The translations under genes and the position numbers were made by a program. DNA of 64,000 nt from Sphingomonas sp. H160509 (lineage in GTDB: Bacteria; Pseudomonadota; Alphaproteobacteria; Sphingomonadales; Sphingomonadaceae), in NCBI RefSeq assembly GCF_024124765.2, contig NZ_JAMXSR020000002.1, forward strand, positions 2,530,001 to 2,594,000, in the 5' to 3' direction. This document shows positions 10,015 through 20,487 of the stretch, piece after piece. The notes under the pieces were generated by a model that worked only from the letters and a program-made list of their open reading frames with translations, was not told where the DNA came from and did not search any database. How positions within the stretch are numbered: the first letter of the stretch is position 1; the number at the start of each line of letters is the position of its first letter.

Positions 10015-10081
10015 GTCGAGCATGCGCCGGAAATAGAACAATCCGCGAACGAGGCAAGCCCATTCGCGGATTGCCTGCCGG

Positions 10082-11060
10082 TCAGCCCGCCTCGCCCTTC
10101 AGCGGCCGGGCGAGCAGGTCGCCGATGACGTCGCTCACCGGCGCGCCCTCCAGCAGACGGCAGACGGCTTCGGTGATCGGCATGTCGACGGGCGCGTCGC
10201 GTGCGGCTTCGCGGAGGACAGGCGCGGTAAAGGCGCCTTCCGCGACGGTCCGGCGGTCCGCCAGCAAGGTTGCCGCCGAATCGCCACGCCCGAGGCCGAC
10301 CCCCCAGCGAGAAGTTGCGCGAACTCGTCGAGGAGCAGGTGAGCACGAGATCGCCCAGCCCGGAAAGCCCCGCCAGCGTCTCCGCCCGCGCGCCGCGTGC
10401 CAGGCCGAACCGCGTCATCTCGGCGAACCCGCGCGCTATCAAGGCCGCCCGCGCGTTCTGGCCGAGCCCTGCCCCCTCGACCACGCCGCAACCGATCGCG
10501 AGCACGTTCTTCACCGCGCCACCGATCTCCGCGCCAGCGACGTCGGTCGAGGCGTAGGTGCGGAAATGCCGCGCCGCGAGGCGTGTCGCGAGCCGCTCGC
10601 CGAGTTCCGCATCCTCGCAGGCAAGCGTCACCGCGGTCGGCAGTCCGGCAGCGACTTCGTACGCGAAGGTCGGCCCCGAGAGAACGGCGATCGGCGCGCG
10701 GGGGTGAACCGCGCGAGCGACTTCGCCAACGAGCCGCTTGCTCCCCGCCTCGATCCCCTTCGCACACAGGACGAGCGGTATGCGGCCGATCGGGGCGGCG
10801 GCGAGGACGCTGCCAACGTGCTGGGCCGGCGCGACGACGAGGATCGCATCCATGTCGGCCAGCGCGGCGAGGTCGTCGGTCGCGCGGATCGTCGGCGACA
10901 GCGAAACGCCTGCAAGGAAAAGCGTATTCTCATGGGCGGCGTTGATCGACTCGACCACCGCGCCCTCGCGCGCCCATAGAATCACGTCCCGGCCGCCATG
11001 CGCCGCGACTTGTGCCAGTGCAGTGCCCCACGCCCCGCCACCGATGACACCGATCTTCAT
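10082..11060 (-). CDS. gpsA: Glycerol-3-phosphate dehydrogenase [NAD(P)+] GpsA (one frame break)
   Basis: Cytoplasmic enzyme reducing dihydroxyacetone phosphate to sn-glycerol 3-phosphate for phospholipid synthesis. N-terminal NAD(P) motif [15 protein letters not shown], then [17 protein letters not shown], the catalytic-Lys region [13 protein letters not shown] and the [11 protein letters not shown] segment. The frame breaks at the six-C run 10300-10305; removing one base gives [14 protein letters not shown] and a normal C-terminus ending RPLKGEAG. It is essential in most bacteria, so this is almost certainly a sequence error. Its ATG overlaps the restored tsaD stop (ATGA). Confidence 0.92.
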
Positions 11061-12085
11061 GCCTTCACCCCCCGCACCACGCACCGCTTCGGCATTCGGA
11101 TCGAGCGGCCAGCGCGGGCGGGCGGCGACGTCGAGCGGATCGGTAAGGCCGGCAGCAAAACGCTCGGCCCCCGCCCAGCCGATCATCGCGGCGTTGTCGG
11201 TGCACAGCCACAAGGGCGGCGCGACTAAACGGAGACCGTGGACGCTAGCGAGCCCTTGCAACGCAGTACGAACCGCGGTGTTGGCCGCGACTCCGCCGGC
11301 GACGACGAGCGCAGTAGCGCCGTGCGAGGTCCGTAGCGCCTTGGTCGTGCGGTCGATTAGGCAGTCGACCACCGCCGCCTGGAACGAGGCGGCGATATCC
11401 TCGGGCGAATATTGGCCGACCACGCGCGCGACCGCACTTTTCAAGCCGGCGAACGAGAAATGCGGTTCGGCCGAGCCCTTTAGGGGGGCGCGGCAGGGGG
11501 ACGGCCTTGGGATCTCCCAACGCCGCGGCGCGCTCGACGGCAGGGGCCACCGGGGAAGCCCAAGCCCAAGAGCTTGGCGGTCTTGTCGAACGCCTCGCCC
11601 GCCGCGTCGTCGATCGTCGTGGCGAGGCGGCGATACGCTCCAACACCCTCGACCAGCAGCAACTGGCAATGCCCGCCCGATACGAGCAGCAGCAGATAGG
11701 GAAACTCCAGGTCCGGATCCGACAGCCGCGGCGACAGAGCGTGACCCTCGAGATGATTCACTGCGATCAAAGGCTTGCCCGCGGCGTGCGCGAGAGCCTT
11801 GCCGGTAACGAGCCCGACCATGACCCCGCCGATCAGCCCCGGCCCCGCGGTCGCGGCGATCGCATCGACGTCGGCCAGCGTCAGCTTCGCATCGGCCAGC
11901 GCCGCGACGATTAGCGGCTCCAGCGCCTCGACATGCGCGCGCGCGGCGATTTCGGGGACGACGCCGCCGAACGGTGCGTGCGCCGCTTCCTGCCCAAGCA
12001 GCCGGTGTGCGAGGACCTGCCGGTCGCCGGTGACGAGCGCGGCGGCGGTTTCGTCGCAGGAAGATTCGATGCCGAGAATGATCAT
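11057..12085 (-). CDS. tsaD: tRNA N6-threonylcarbamoyladenosine transferase TsaD (three probable indels)
   Basis: Catalytic subunit that attaches threonylcarbamoyl to A37 of ANN-decoding tRNAs. N-terminus [16 protein letters not shown]; the iron-binding [23 protein letters not shown] and VSGGHCQL follow. Frame breaks at GGGG 11543-11546 and GGGGGG 11483-11488 are each repaired by removing one base. A third extra base in the six-C run at 11068-11073 would explain why the frame now reads straight into gpsA: with it removed the protein ends AGVKA with TGA overlapping the gpsA ATG. The restored length is about 341 residues, normal for TsaD. The partner TsaC is at 30.6 kb. Confidence 0.92.
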
Positions 12086-12149
12086 CGCGTGTCTGTATAG
12101 GCCTGCGTGAAGCTTGTCGAAGGGGGCCCCTTTCTGCATGGCACCCAGC

Positions 12150-13057
12150 ATGACAGTATTTCGGCTCGGTACGCGCGGTTCGCCGCTGGCGCTCACCCAG
12201 GCAGGCCTGGTCCGCGATGCCCTGTGCGCGGCGCATGGCTGGTCGCCCGACATGGTCGAGACGGTCGTGATCCGAACGACGGGCGACCGCGTGCAGGATC
12301 GCGCGCTCGCCGAGATCGGCGGCAAGGCACTGTGGACCAGGGAGCTCGATCGTGCGCTGCACGACGGCGACATAGACTGCGCGGTCCATTCGATGAAGGA
12401 CGTCGAGACGATCCGGCCGCACACGCTGAGGATCGCCGCAATGCTGCCGCGCGCCGACGTGCGCGATCGACTGATCGGTGCGGAGACCTTCGCCGACCTC
12501 CGCCCGGGCGCCGTCGTCGGCACGAGTTCGCCGCGACGCCGCGCGCAGATGCTGCGGCTGCGGCCGGACCTGGAGATCGTGCTGATCCGCGGCAACGTCG
12601 ATACGCGGCTCGGCCGGGTCGCGAGCGGCGAGATGGACGCCACGCTGCTCGCCGCCGCGGGGCTCGATCGCCTCGGGCGCGACGACGGCCATGCGATCCC
12701 GACCGACATCATGCTGCCCGCACCGGCGCAGGGCGCGGTCGGGATCGAGGTTCTCGACGGTAGTGCCGCGCACGCGATCGTCGCCGCGATCGACCATGCC
12801 GACACCAGCCTGTGCGTGCTGACCGAGCGCGCGTTGCTGGCCCGGCTCGGCGCGGATTGCCACTCGCCGGTCGCGGCGCTCGCGTCGCTGGCGGCGGCGA
12901 GACGCTGACGTTGCGCGCCGAGCTGATCGCCGAGGACGGGACGTGCGACGTCGCCGGATCGATCGAGGGCGGCGCGGGTGAAGACCTGGGTACGATGCTG
13001 GCGGTAGACCTTCTCACGCGCGCGCCAGCCAGCGTCCGTCGGTTGTTCGCGGCATGA
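12150..13057 (+). CDS. hemC: Hydroxymethylbilane synthase HemC (one deletion near the 3' end)
   Basis: Polymerises four porphobilinogens to hydroxymethylbilane in tetrapyrrole synthesis. Seen: [15 protein letters not shown] at the start, [31 protein letters not shown], and the dipyrromethane-cofactor Cys in [13 protein letters not shown]. The frame breaks at about 12890-12896; adding one G (GCGGGCGGC) gives [13 protein letters not shown] and a normal end RRLFAA. I prefer ATG 12150; ATG 12138 or an upstream start at 12114 are possible. It diverges from tsaD and overlaps hemD by four bases. Confidence 0.92.
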
Positions 13058-13774
13058 CATCACCTCACGCGGTCGTCGTCGTGCGGCCGGAGCCCGGCAA
13101 TGCGCGGACTGCGGCGGCGCTGCGGGCGCTCGGGCTCGACGTACGGCAGGATCCGCTGTTCGCCGTAACGCCGGTCGACTGGAGCGTACCGGATCCGGCA
13201 GAGTTCGACGGGCTGTTGCTGACCAGCGCGAACGCGGTACGGCACGGCGGCACGGGACTGGACGCGTTGAAGCGCCTGCCGGTGGTCGCCGTCGGCGCAG
13301 CGACGGCGGCGGCGGCAACGGACGCGGGCTTTGCGGTCGCGGTGACGGGATCGGGCGATGCCCGCGACGCCGTTTCCGAGGCGCGCGATCGCGGTTTTGC
13401 GCGCCTGTTGCATTTGGCCGGGCGGGATCGTGCCCCGACCGGAGACGGGATCGAGGCCATTACGGTCTACGCGAGCGATGATGTGCCGATCGACGCTACG
13501 GTGGCGCAGTCGTTCGCCGATACCGTCGTGCTGCTGCACTCCGAACGCGCCGCGACCCGGTTGAAGGCTATGCTCGATACGGTGGGCATCGACCGGTCCG
13601 GAATCGAGATCGCCGCGATCAGTGCAGCCGTCGCCGAAGCGGCCGGAACTGGCTGGGCGACCGTCGCGATCGCCCCGCAACCGAGCGATCCCGCGCTCGT
13701 CGCGCTGGCTGCTGCTCGTGCGAACATACGCGCGATTGACCATCCGGTGCGCGGCGGGGATAAGCACGCCATGA
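13054..13774 (+). CDS. hemD: Uroporphyrinogen-III synthase HemD
   Basis: Cyclises hydroxymethylbilane to uroporphyrinogen III, the step after HemC. Family pattern: [17 protein letters not shown] at the N-terminus, [42 protein letters not shown] and [11 protein letters not shown]. As written, the frame runs without a stop into the next membrane-protein gene. If one G of the GGGG at 13756-13759 is extra, the protein ends GGISTP and its TGA overlaps the next ATG, as at the other junctions of this operon. A true HemD-mitofilin fusion cannot be excluded but is less likely. Confidence 0.87.
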
Positions 13775-14713
13775 GCGACCATGTGCCGACCGATCGCCCA
13801 CGGGCACGCGGACCCAGAATGGGCGTTATCATCGCCCTCACCGCGCTCGCGTTTATCGCCGGGCTCGGGCTTATGGCTTATGCCGCGAGGAAGCTGCCCT
13901 GGTTCGGCGCCACGGCGTCGACCACCGCTGGCGCACCCGTCGCGGGCCAGAAAGCCGGCGCGAGCAATTCCGGATATATCCCGTCGCAACCGCTCGGTCC
14001 GGATGGCCAGCCCCAGGCGGCCGCGCCGGTCGACACCGCCGTGCTGGCAACCCGCGAGGCGACGCTGGCGGGCCAGTTGACCGCGCTCGAGGCACGCACC
14101 GCAGCGATCACCACCGACGCGGCGGCTGCCGGTGGGCAGGCGACGCGCGCCGAAGGCCTGCTGGTCGCGTTTCGCCGCGCGGCGGGCACTCGATCGTGGG
14201 GTCGGGCTTGGCTATCTGGAGGAGCAATTGCGCCTGCGGTTCGGGCAGGCCCAGCCGCGCGCGACGATGCTGCTGATCCAGGCGGCGCGCCAGCCGGTGA
14301 CGCTCGAGGATTTGCGCCAGGGGCTCGATGCGATCGCGCCGGACATCACGAGTTCGACCGGCGAGAACTGGCTCGACACGATCCAGCACCAGATCGATTC
14401 ACTGGTGGTCTTGCGCAAGGCGGGAACGCCCTCGCCGATGCCCGCCGACCGCCTCGCCCGCGCGCGGCGACTGCTTGGTGCCGGCCAGGTCGAGGCGGCC
14501 CGCGCCGAAGTCGCTCGCCTCCCCGGCGCAGCCCAGGCCGGCAACTGGATCGACGCGGCACGACGCTATGTCGTCGCCCGCCAAGCGCTCGACCTGATCG
14601 AGAACACGGCATTGATTGGCCAGGCGGGACAGCCGCAACCGGCGCCGGTCGTCATGCCAACGCCACAAACGGCAACTGAAACGGACACCGCGCCGGACCC
14701 GTCGGGTATCTGA
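13771..14713 (+). CDS. Mitofilin-like inner-membrane protein of the hem operon (one frame break)
   Basis: A protein of about 313 residues: a short basic N-terminus, one membrane segment (MGVIIALTALAFIAGLGLMA), a Pro/Gly/Ala-rich linker, a helical stretch predicted as coiled coil (LATREATLAGQLTALEART) and a helical C-terminal domain. Alphaproteobacteria carry such a gene after hemD, annotated as mitofilin or COG4223; in other genera it is linked to membrane architecture. The frame breaks at TTT 14170-14172; removing one T gives VAFAARRALDRGVGLGYLEEQL. The family assignment rests on position and architecture. Confidence 0.7.
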
Positions 14714-15009
14714 GCTGAACGCGTTTTCGCTGGTGAACAGCAATCTACGGCCAATGACTTTGCATTCGCCTTTCCGAAGATTCACCGGCAAGACCGTTCA
14801 ATATCTTTCCGATTACAGGATAGCTGCGTACGGGCGGATCGTCCCGGGAACACCCACGGGGTCACGCACTGAAGTCGGCGGTGTGTTTCGCTCTACGACT
14901 GTCCGGAACGGACTTTGCGTAATCCGGTCTTATCTTCTTCAACGTGCCCAATGGGGCAGCCGTCCTGTAGAGGAGGTCGACGCTCCATAGCGCCGACCCC
15001 CTGTCTTTC
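14714..15009. other. Intergenic region with hairpin near 14970-15001
   Basis: About 300 bases between convergent genes with composition unlike coding sequence. A stem GGTCG-A-CGCT / AGCG-C-CGACC with loop CCAT lies at about 14977-15000 and could terminate either neighbour, although the T run (GTCTTTCC) is weak. The preceding 150 bases have several short complementary segments, so a small RNA is possible, but I recognise no known family. Confidence 0.3.
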
Positions 15010-15894
15010 CTACCACAACACGCCGCGGACCGGCTGCAACGGCTCTGGTGCCTCGTCCCCGATCGCCTGGAGTAGGTCGATCTCGATCGTTCGGCACATT
15101 GCGTTCAGCGGGACGTCGTGGATCGTGTCTGCGAACGGATCGACCAGATCGTCACCGATCTGCAGCACGGCGAGAAACATCAACCCGGCGATCGTCGAGC
15201 CGATCGGCGTCGCGAACCCAAGCGTCTCTACCAGGCCGATTGGCAATAGGATGCAGAACAGCCGCGTGAAGATGCTGGGGAAAAAGCGATACTGGTTTGG
15301 CAGCGGCGTGTTCTTGATACGCTCCATGCCACCCTGCGCGTTGGCAATATCGACGAGGATCGCCTCGAACTGCGTCTGCTGGATGGTGTCGATCCAGCCG
15401 TTGCGGCGCGCAATGTCAATCCGGCGGCCGGTGCCGTCGAGCAGGCCATTGGCGATATTGGTGCGATCGAGAGCGAACGACGCCTCTTCCTTCGACAGGA
15501 AGCGCAGCACCTCGGGCGGTGCTGGCTGTTTGCGCAACTGGCAGCGCAATGCGTTCACGTAGGCGATCTGGCGGAGGACGATCGTCCGCTTCATATCGTG
15601 GCCCTCGGGCTCTGGCAGCATGTTGCGCGCCATTCGCGCCAAATTGCGCGAGGCATTGATCATCAGGCCCCACAGCCCGCGGCTTTCCCACCAGCGCTGA
15701 TACGCGGAGTTGTCGCGGAAGCCGAGGAACAGCGCCAGCGCGGTACCGAACAGCGTCAGGGGCAGTGCCGGCGCATGAAACGGCAGAACGTAATAGGTGA
15801 TCGTGACGACGACGTCCCAGACGAAAAGACCCAGCAGCGGGCGCCAGACTTCGCTCAAGATTTGACTGAGGCGCGGTGTTGCAGTGACGATCAA
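15010..15894 (-). CDS. Bestrophin-family (YneE-like) membrane channel protein
   Basis: A 294-residue membrane protein with the bestrophin/UPF0187 pattern: LLGLFVWDVVVTITYY near the N-terminus, LALFLGFRDNSAYQRWWESR (the family signature), and, after a central cytosolic region, TRLFCILLPIGLVE and GLMFLAVLQIGDDLVDPF before a polar tail. Bacterial members form pentameric ion channels, mostly for cations. It appears monocistronic and its frame is intact. Confidence 0.85.
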   Translation of the reverse strand: MIVTATPRLSQILSEVWRPLLGLFVWDVVVTITYYVLPFHAPALPLTLFGTALALFLGFRDNSAYQRWWESRGLWGLMINASRNLARMARNMLPEPEGHDMKRTIVLRQIAYVNALRCQLRKQPAPPEVLRFLSKEEASFALDRTNIANGLLDGTGRRIDIARRNGWIDTIQQTQFEAILVDIANAQGGMERIKNTPLPNQYRFFPSIFTRLFCILLPIGLVETLGFATPIGSTIAGLMFLAVLQIGDDLVDPFADTIHDVPLNAMCRTIEIDLLQAIGDEAPEPLQPVRGVLW

Positions 15895-15974
15895 ACGAAA
15901 GCTCCCTTGTTTACTGGGCGTTTAATGCGCGAAGAGACGTTTCGCTGCAACGCAGCGACGATCAGCCGCCCCGC

Positions 15975-17030
15975 TTAGCCGCCAACGAGCGACTGATCGC
16001 GCAGACCTCGCCAGATCTTTACCGCCTGCACCGTCTCTGCGACGTCGTGGACGCGCAGGATCTGGACGCCGGCCTCGGCGCCCTTGAGTGCCAGCGCGAG
16101 CGAACCAGCGAGGCGCTGGTCGACCGGCGCTTCGTTCGATAGCGCGCCGATCAGACGCTTGCGGCTGGCGCCGAGCATGATCGGGCAGCCGAGCCCGTGG
16201 AAGATCGCGAGGCCGTTGAGCAGCGCGAGGTTCTCGGCGAGCGTCTTGCCGAAGCCGATGCCGGGATCGACCATAATCCGCGACCGCTCGACGCCACCCG
16301 CGACGACAGCAGCGATGCGGGCTTCGAGCCAGTCGAAGACGTCGGTCAGGACGTTGGTGTAGTCGCCGGTGCCGTGACCGCCCTTTTTCGGATCGGGCGA
16401 GTGCATCAGGACGACCGGGCAGCCGCTTTTTGCGACCACGTCCAGCGCGCGGTCATCCCATAGGAGTGCGGCGACGTCGTTGACGATGTGCGCGCCGGCA
16501 GCGAGCGTCGCCTCCATCACCGCGGCCTTGCGCGTGTCGACCGAGACGATCGCGCCGGCTCGGGCAAGGCGCTCGACGACGGGGACCAGACGCGCGATCT
16601 CGTCGCCTTCCCATACCGCGGGGGCGCCGGGGCGGGTCGATTCGCCGCCGACGTCGACCAGCGTCGCGCCGGCGGCGGCCATGTCTATACCGGCTGCTGC
16701 GGCGGCGGCGGGGTCGTCGACATGCTTGCCGCCGTCGGAGAAGCTGTCGGGGGTAACGTTGAGGATGCCTGCGACGATCGGCTGGTCGAAACGAAGCGTG
16801 CGTTCGCCGAGTTGGAGTGCGGCGCGGGGGCTGGTGATGGCGGCGTGGAGGTGCGCGGAGCGGTCGCCCAGCGTGGCGACATCGGCGACGGGGATCGTCC
16901 GGCGGGTGCGGCCTTCGATCACTTCGTAGGCGGCGAACCATTGCAGGCCGCCGGCCAGGCGCGCGACGCTGTTGTCTTCGTGGCCGATCGGGGTGTCGAC
17001 GAACTGGACGGGGCGGAGGTGGATGATCGT
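15975..17030 (-). CDS. folP: Dihydropteroate synthase FolP
   Basis: Condenses p-aminobenzoate with hydroxymethyl-dihydropterin pyrophosphate in folate synthesis. Seen: GILNVTPDSFSDGG, GGESTRPGA, VSVDTRKAAVME, MVDPGIGFGKT and GASRKRLIG, the full pterin-binding set. The start is unclear. Conserved sequence begins TIIHLRPVQFVDTP just after AGGAG, but no ATG, GTG or TTG lies there; the nearest in-frame ATG (17111) is inside an upstream repeat. The 5' end given is the ACG codon at 17030. A start altered by error, or a rare AUC start, are options. ccrM lies upstream; folK, for the preceding step, is at 34.1 kb. Confidence 0.9.
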   Translation of the reverse strand, partial: TIIHLRPVQFVDTPIGHEDNSVARLAGGLQWFAAYEVIEGRTRRTIPVADVATLGDRSAHLHAAITSPRAALQLGERTLRFDQPIVAGILNVTPDSFSDGGKHVDDPAAAAAAGIDMAAAGATLVDVGGESTRPGAPAVWEGDEIARLVPVVERLARAGAIVSVDTRKAAVMEATLAAGAHIVNDVAALLWDDRALDVVAKSGCPVVLMHSPDPKKGGHGTGDYTNVLTDVFDWLEARIAAVVAGGVERSRIMVDPGIGFGKTLAENLALLNGLAIFHGLGCPIMLGASRKRLIGALSNEAPVDQRLAGSLALALKGAEAGVQILRVHDVAETVQAVKIWRGLRDQSLVGG

Positions 17031-17037
17031 TCTCCTG

Positions 17038-17147
17038 CTCCCCTCCCTGGAAGGGAGGGGGTCGGGGGTGGGTCGGCCGATTGGTTTACGTATCGCCTGC
17101 CAAGCCGCCAACCCACCCCCAGCCCCCTCCCTTCCCGGGAGGGGAGC
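17038..17147. repeat. Paired palindrome, family A, copy 2
   Basis: CCCCTCCCTGGAAGGGAGGG at about 17039-17058 plus the tail TCGGGGGTGGGTCGG, mirrored by ACCCACCCCCAGCC and CCCTCCCTTCCCGGGAGGGG ending near 17146, with a spacer of about 34 bases. It fills the whole gap between ccrM and folP. The folP frame reads open through it, so the first codons in some gene models would be repeat-derived. Confidence 0.8.
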
Positions 17148-17152
17148 AAAAG

Positions 17153-18340
<1,188 letters not shown>

Positions 18341-18467
18341 TCAAGCAAACATTCGTTAACGGCGTTTCGGTGCGATTCCGTCGCTGCGACCAATCGAGTC
18401 GCCGTTGCCCAGATGTTGAGTCGTGGGAGACTCGCGGCTCAAGCCCTTGGGGTGTGGCGCGAAAGAC

Positions 18468-19099
18468 TCAGCTCGTCGTTTCCTGTGCGAAAAGTCCCTC
18501 GCGCGCCAGATAGGCGGCGGCGACGGGGGGCGAAACTGCGGCGGTGAATCGGCGTGGGGCCGTGATCGCGGAGTGCCTTCATGTGATGCGCGCAGCCATA
18601 GCCCTTGTTCGAATGCCAGTTATATTCGGGATGGACGTCGGCGGCGGCGATCATGATGAGGTCGCGCGTGTGCTTTGCGACGATCGAGGCGGCGGCGATC
18701 GACAGCGACTTCGCGTCGCCGCCGACGAGCGGCGTGGCGGGGTAGGTCCAGCGGGGCAAGCGGTTGCCGTCGACCAGGACGTGGCCGGGGGCCTGGCCGA
18801 GTTCGACCGCCAGCGCGTCGACTGCGAGCGTCATCGCCTTCATCGTCGCCCAGTAGATGTTGAGCGTGTCGATCTCGTCCGGCTGGACGATGCCGATGCC
18901 GACGATCGCACAGCCTTTGAGACGCGCGCAGAGCCGTTCGCGCTCCGAGGCGGAGAGCTTCTTTGAATCGTCGATACCGCGGGGGACGCCTTTTGCGGGG
19001 GAGGATCACGGCGGCGGCGACGACTGGTCCCGCGAGTGGGCCGCGGCCGGCTTCGTCGACACCCGCGACCGGGCCGACGCAGAGCTTTTCGTGTTTCAT
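18468..19099 (-). CDS. rnhB: Ribonuclease HII (two frame breaks)
   Basis: Removes ribonucleotides from DNA-RNA hybrids. N-terminal [21 protein letters not shown] carries the catalytic D-E-x-G motif; [27 protein letters not shown] and [10 protein letters not shown] follow. Breaks at TTTT 18991-18994 and GGGGGG 18525-18530 are both repaired by removing one base, giving [14 protein letters not shown] and an end [16 protein letters not shown]. The restored length is about 209 residues. The ATG overlaps the restored thiD stop (ATGA); a second ATG lies three codons upstream. Confidence 0.9.
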
Positions 19100-19957
19100 G
19101 CCGGGCATTGGTAGTCTTTCAACTGGTCGAACGGGCTGGTGCCGAGGGCGTGCCCCATTGGGCCGTGGCCTGCGCCTAGCCCCGGTGCGTTGGCAAGCGC
19201 GGCGCGGACGAACGCGATGGCGCGCTCGATTGCGGCGTCGAGTGGCAGGCCTTGGGCGAGCCCGGTCGCGATGCCGCTGGCGAGCGTGCAGCCGGTGCCG
19301 TGCGCGTGGCGGGTTTCGATGCGGGGATTGGTCCAGCGGGTTTCGCCGGAGTCGGTGACGAGGCGGTCGGTGATGTGGGGGCCTTCGGCGTGGCCGCCTT
19401 TTATGAGGACTGCTGGGCCTAGTGCGCGGATTGCTTGCTCGCCGCCGAGGGCTGCGAGTTCGGGGAGGTTGGGGGGTTACGAGCGTGGCGATCCGCATGA
19501 GGCGGGTGAAGGCGGCGATCGTGGCGGCGTCGGCGAGGACGGAGCCGGAAGTGGCGATCATTACCGGGTCGAAGATGATGGGGATGCGCGCAGGGTGATG
19601 GTGCCCTTCCCCTCGTTGTTCTCCCGCGAAGGCGGGAGTCCAGTCTGGGCTCCCGCCTTCGCGGGAGAACAAGCTAGTGAGAATATCCGCGACGGCATTC
19701 GCGGTTTCGGCCGAGCCGATCATGCCGATCTTTACGGCGTCGATGCCGATGTCCGAGACGACCGAATCTATCTGCGCGAGGACGATGTCGGTGGGGATCT
19801 GGTGAACCGCCTGCACGCCGAGCGTGTTCTGTGCGGTGATCGCGGTAACGGCCGTCATTGCGTGGCCGCCGAGCATGGTTACCGTCTTGATATCCGCCTG
19901 AATTCCAGCGCCGCCGCCCGAGTCGGAGCCGGCTATTATGAGAACCCGCGCTGTCAT
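19096..19957 (-). CDS. thiD: Hydroxymethylpyrimidine (phosphate) kinase ThiD with an in-frame repeat insertion
   Basis: Phosphorylates HMP and HMP-P for thiamine synthesis. Seen: [49 protein letters not shown] and, after repair, [16 protein letters not shown]. Between AVADIL and IPIIFDPVM about 25 extra residues (including [16 protein letters not shown]) are encoded by a dispersed palindrome; the E. coli protein has no such insert, and the reading frame is kept across it. Separately, a single-base insertion in GGGGGG 19471-19476 breaks the C-terminal third; removing it gives [16 protein letters not shown]. The stop overlaps rnhB. Other thiamine gene in the window: thiC at 42.4 kb. Confidence 0.9.
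19619..19671. repeat. Paired palindrome, family B, inside thiD
   Basis: CTCCCGCGAAGGCGGGAG is followed after about 12 bases by CTCCCGCCTTCGCGGGAG. The two arms are mirror images and the whole unit is about 53 bases. It lies in the coding sequence of thiD and is translated on the minus strand as [17 protein letters not shown]. Other copies (31.6, 38.2, 58.6, 61.0, 61.3 kb) lie between genes. Confidence 0.85.
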
Positions 19958-20130
19958 AAAGTGTCCCAGATCAGGGCGAAGTGCACGAAGTGCAGACGCT
20001 GGCGCGAGTCTGCACATTGCCGGAGGCGGGGTTGGAATGGGGATACCGGACTGGGTTTGGCGCGGTTGGCGGTCATGGGATCGGCTATGGCATGATCGGT
20101 CGGATGTAGGACAGGGGGGTGCCTCTCTTC

Positions 20131-20239
20131 ACCACCCCGGCGGGGGCCGGGGCCCAATTGGGGGGAGGTTGCTGACTGAGGTTTGCGTTCCGTTACTTCG
20201 GCCTTCCCAATTGGGCCCCGGCCTTCGCCGGGGTGGTAG
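20131..20239. repeat. Paired palindrome, family C, copy 1
   Basis: ACCACCCCGGCGGGGGCCGG and GGCCCAATTGGG at the left are mirrored by CCCAATTGGGCCCCGGCC and TTCGCCGGGGTGGTAG at the right, with a spacer of about 38 bases. It lies in the 314-base gap (19958-20271) between the DUF1272 gene and thiD. Nothing else is recognisable in that gap apart from the presumed thiD leader. Confidence 0.8.
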
Positions 20240-20271
20240 AAGTGGTTAGGTGGCGCTTACTCGAACCGTTC

Positions 20272-20487
20272 CTAGTGCCGCCGCGCGCCTGCCGGCTTTT
20301 GCGGCGGTGCCTCGCCCAGCCTCGTCGGGCGGTCGAGCAATTCGCCGCCGCAGTTCGGGCAGCGCTCGTCGAGTGCATCGGCGCATTCCGCGCAGAAGGT
20401 GCATTCGAACGAGCAGATGAATGCGCCCGGCGCGTCGGCGGGAAGGTCGGTGGTGCAGCGTTCGCAGGCGGGGCGCATCTCGAGCAT
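20272..20487 (-). CDS. DUF1272 zinc-ribbon-like protein
   Basis: A 71-residue protein whose cysteines match the DUF1272 pattern: CERCTTDLP, ICSFECTFCAECAD and RCPNCGGEL, ending in a basic tail. Such proteins probably bind zinc; the function is unknown. Its ATG overlaps the glmM stop by one base (TGATG), so it is co-translated with glmM. The frame is intact. Confidence 0.82.
   Translation of the reverse strand: MLEMRPACERCTTDLPADAPGAFICSFECTFCAECADALDERCPNCGGELLDRPTRLGEAPPQKPAGARRH

Noticed and set aside
9963..12863. A single 966-residue leftward open frame
   Set aside because: It is parts of tsaD and gpsA joined because an indel hides the tsaD stop, with antisense of hemC at one end. The two proteins are clear once bases are restored.
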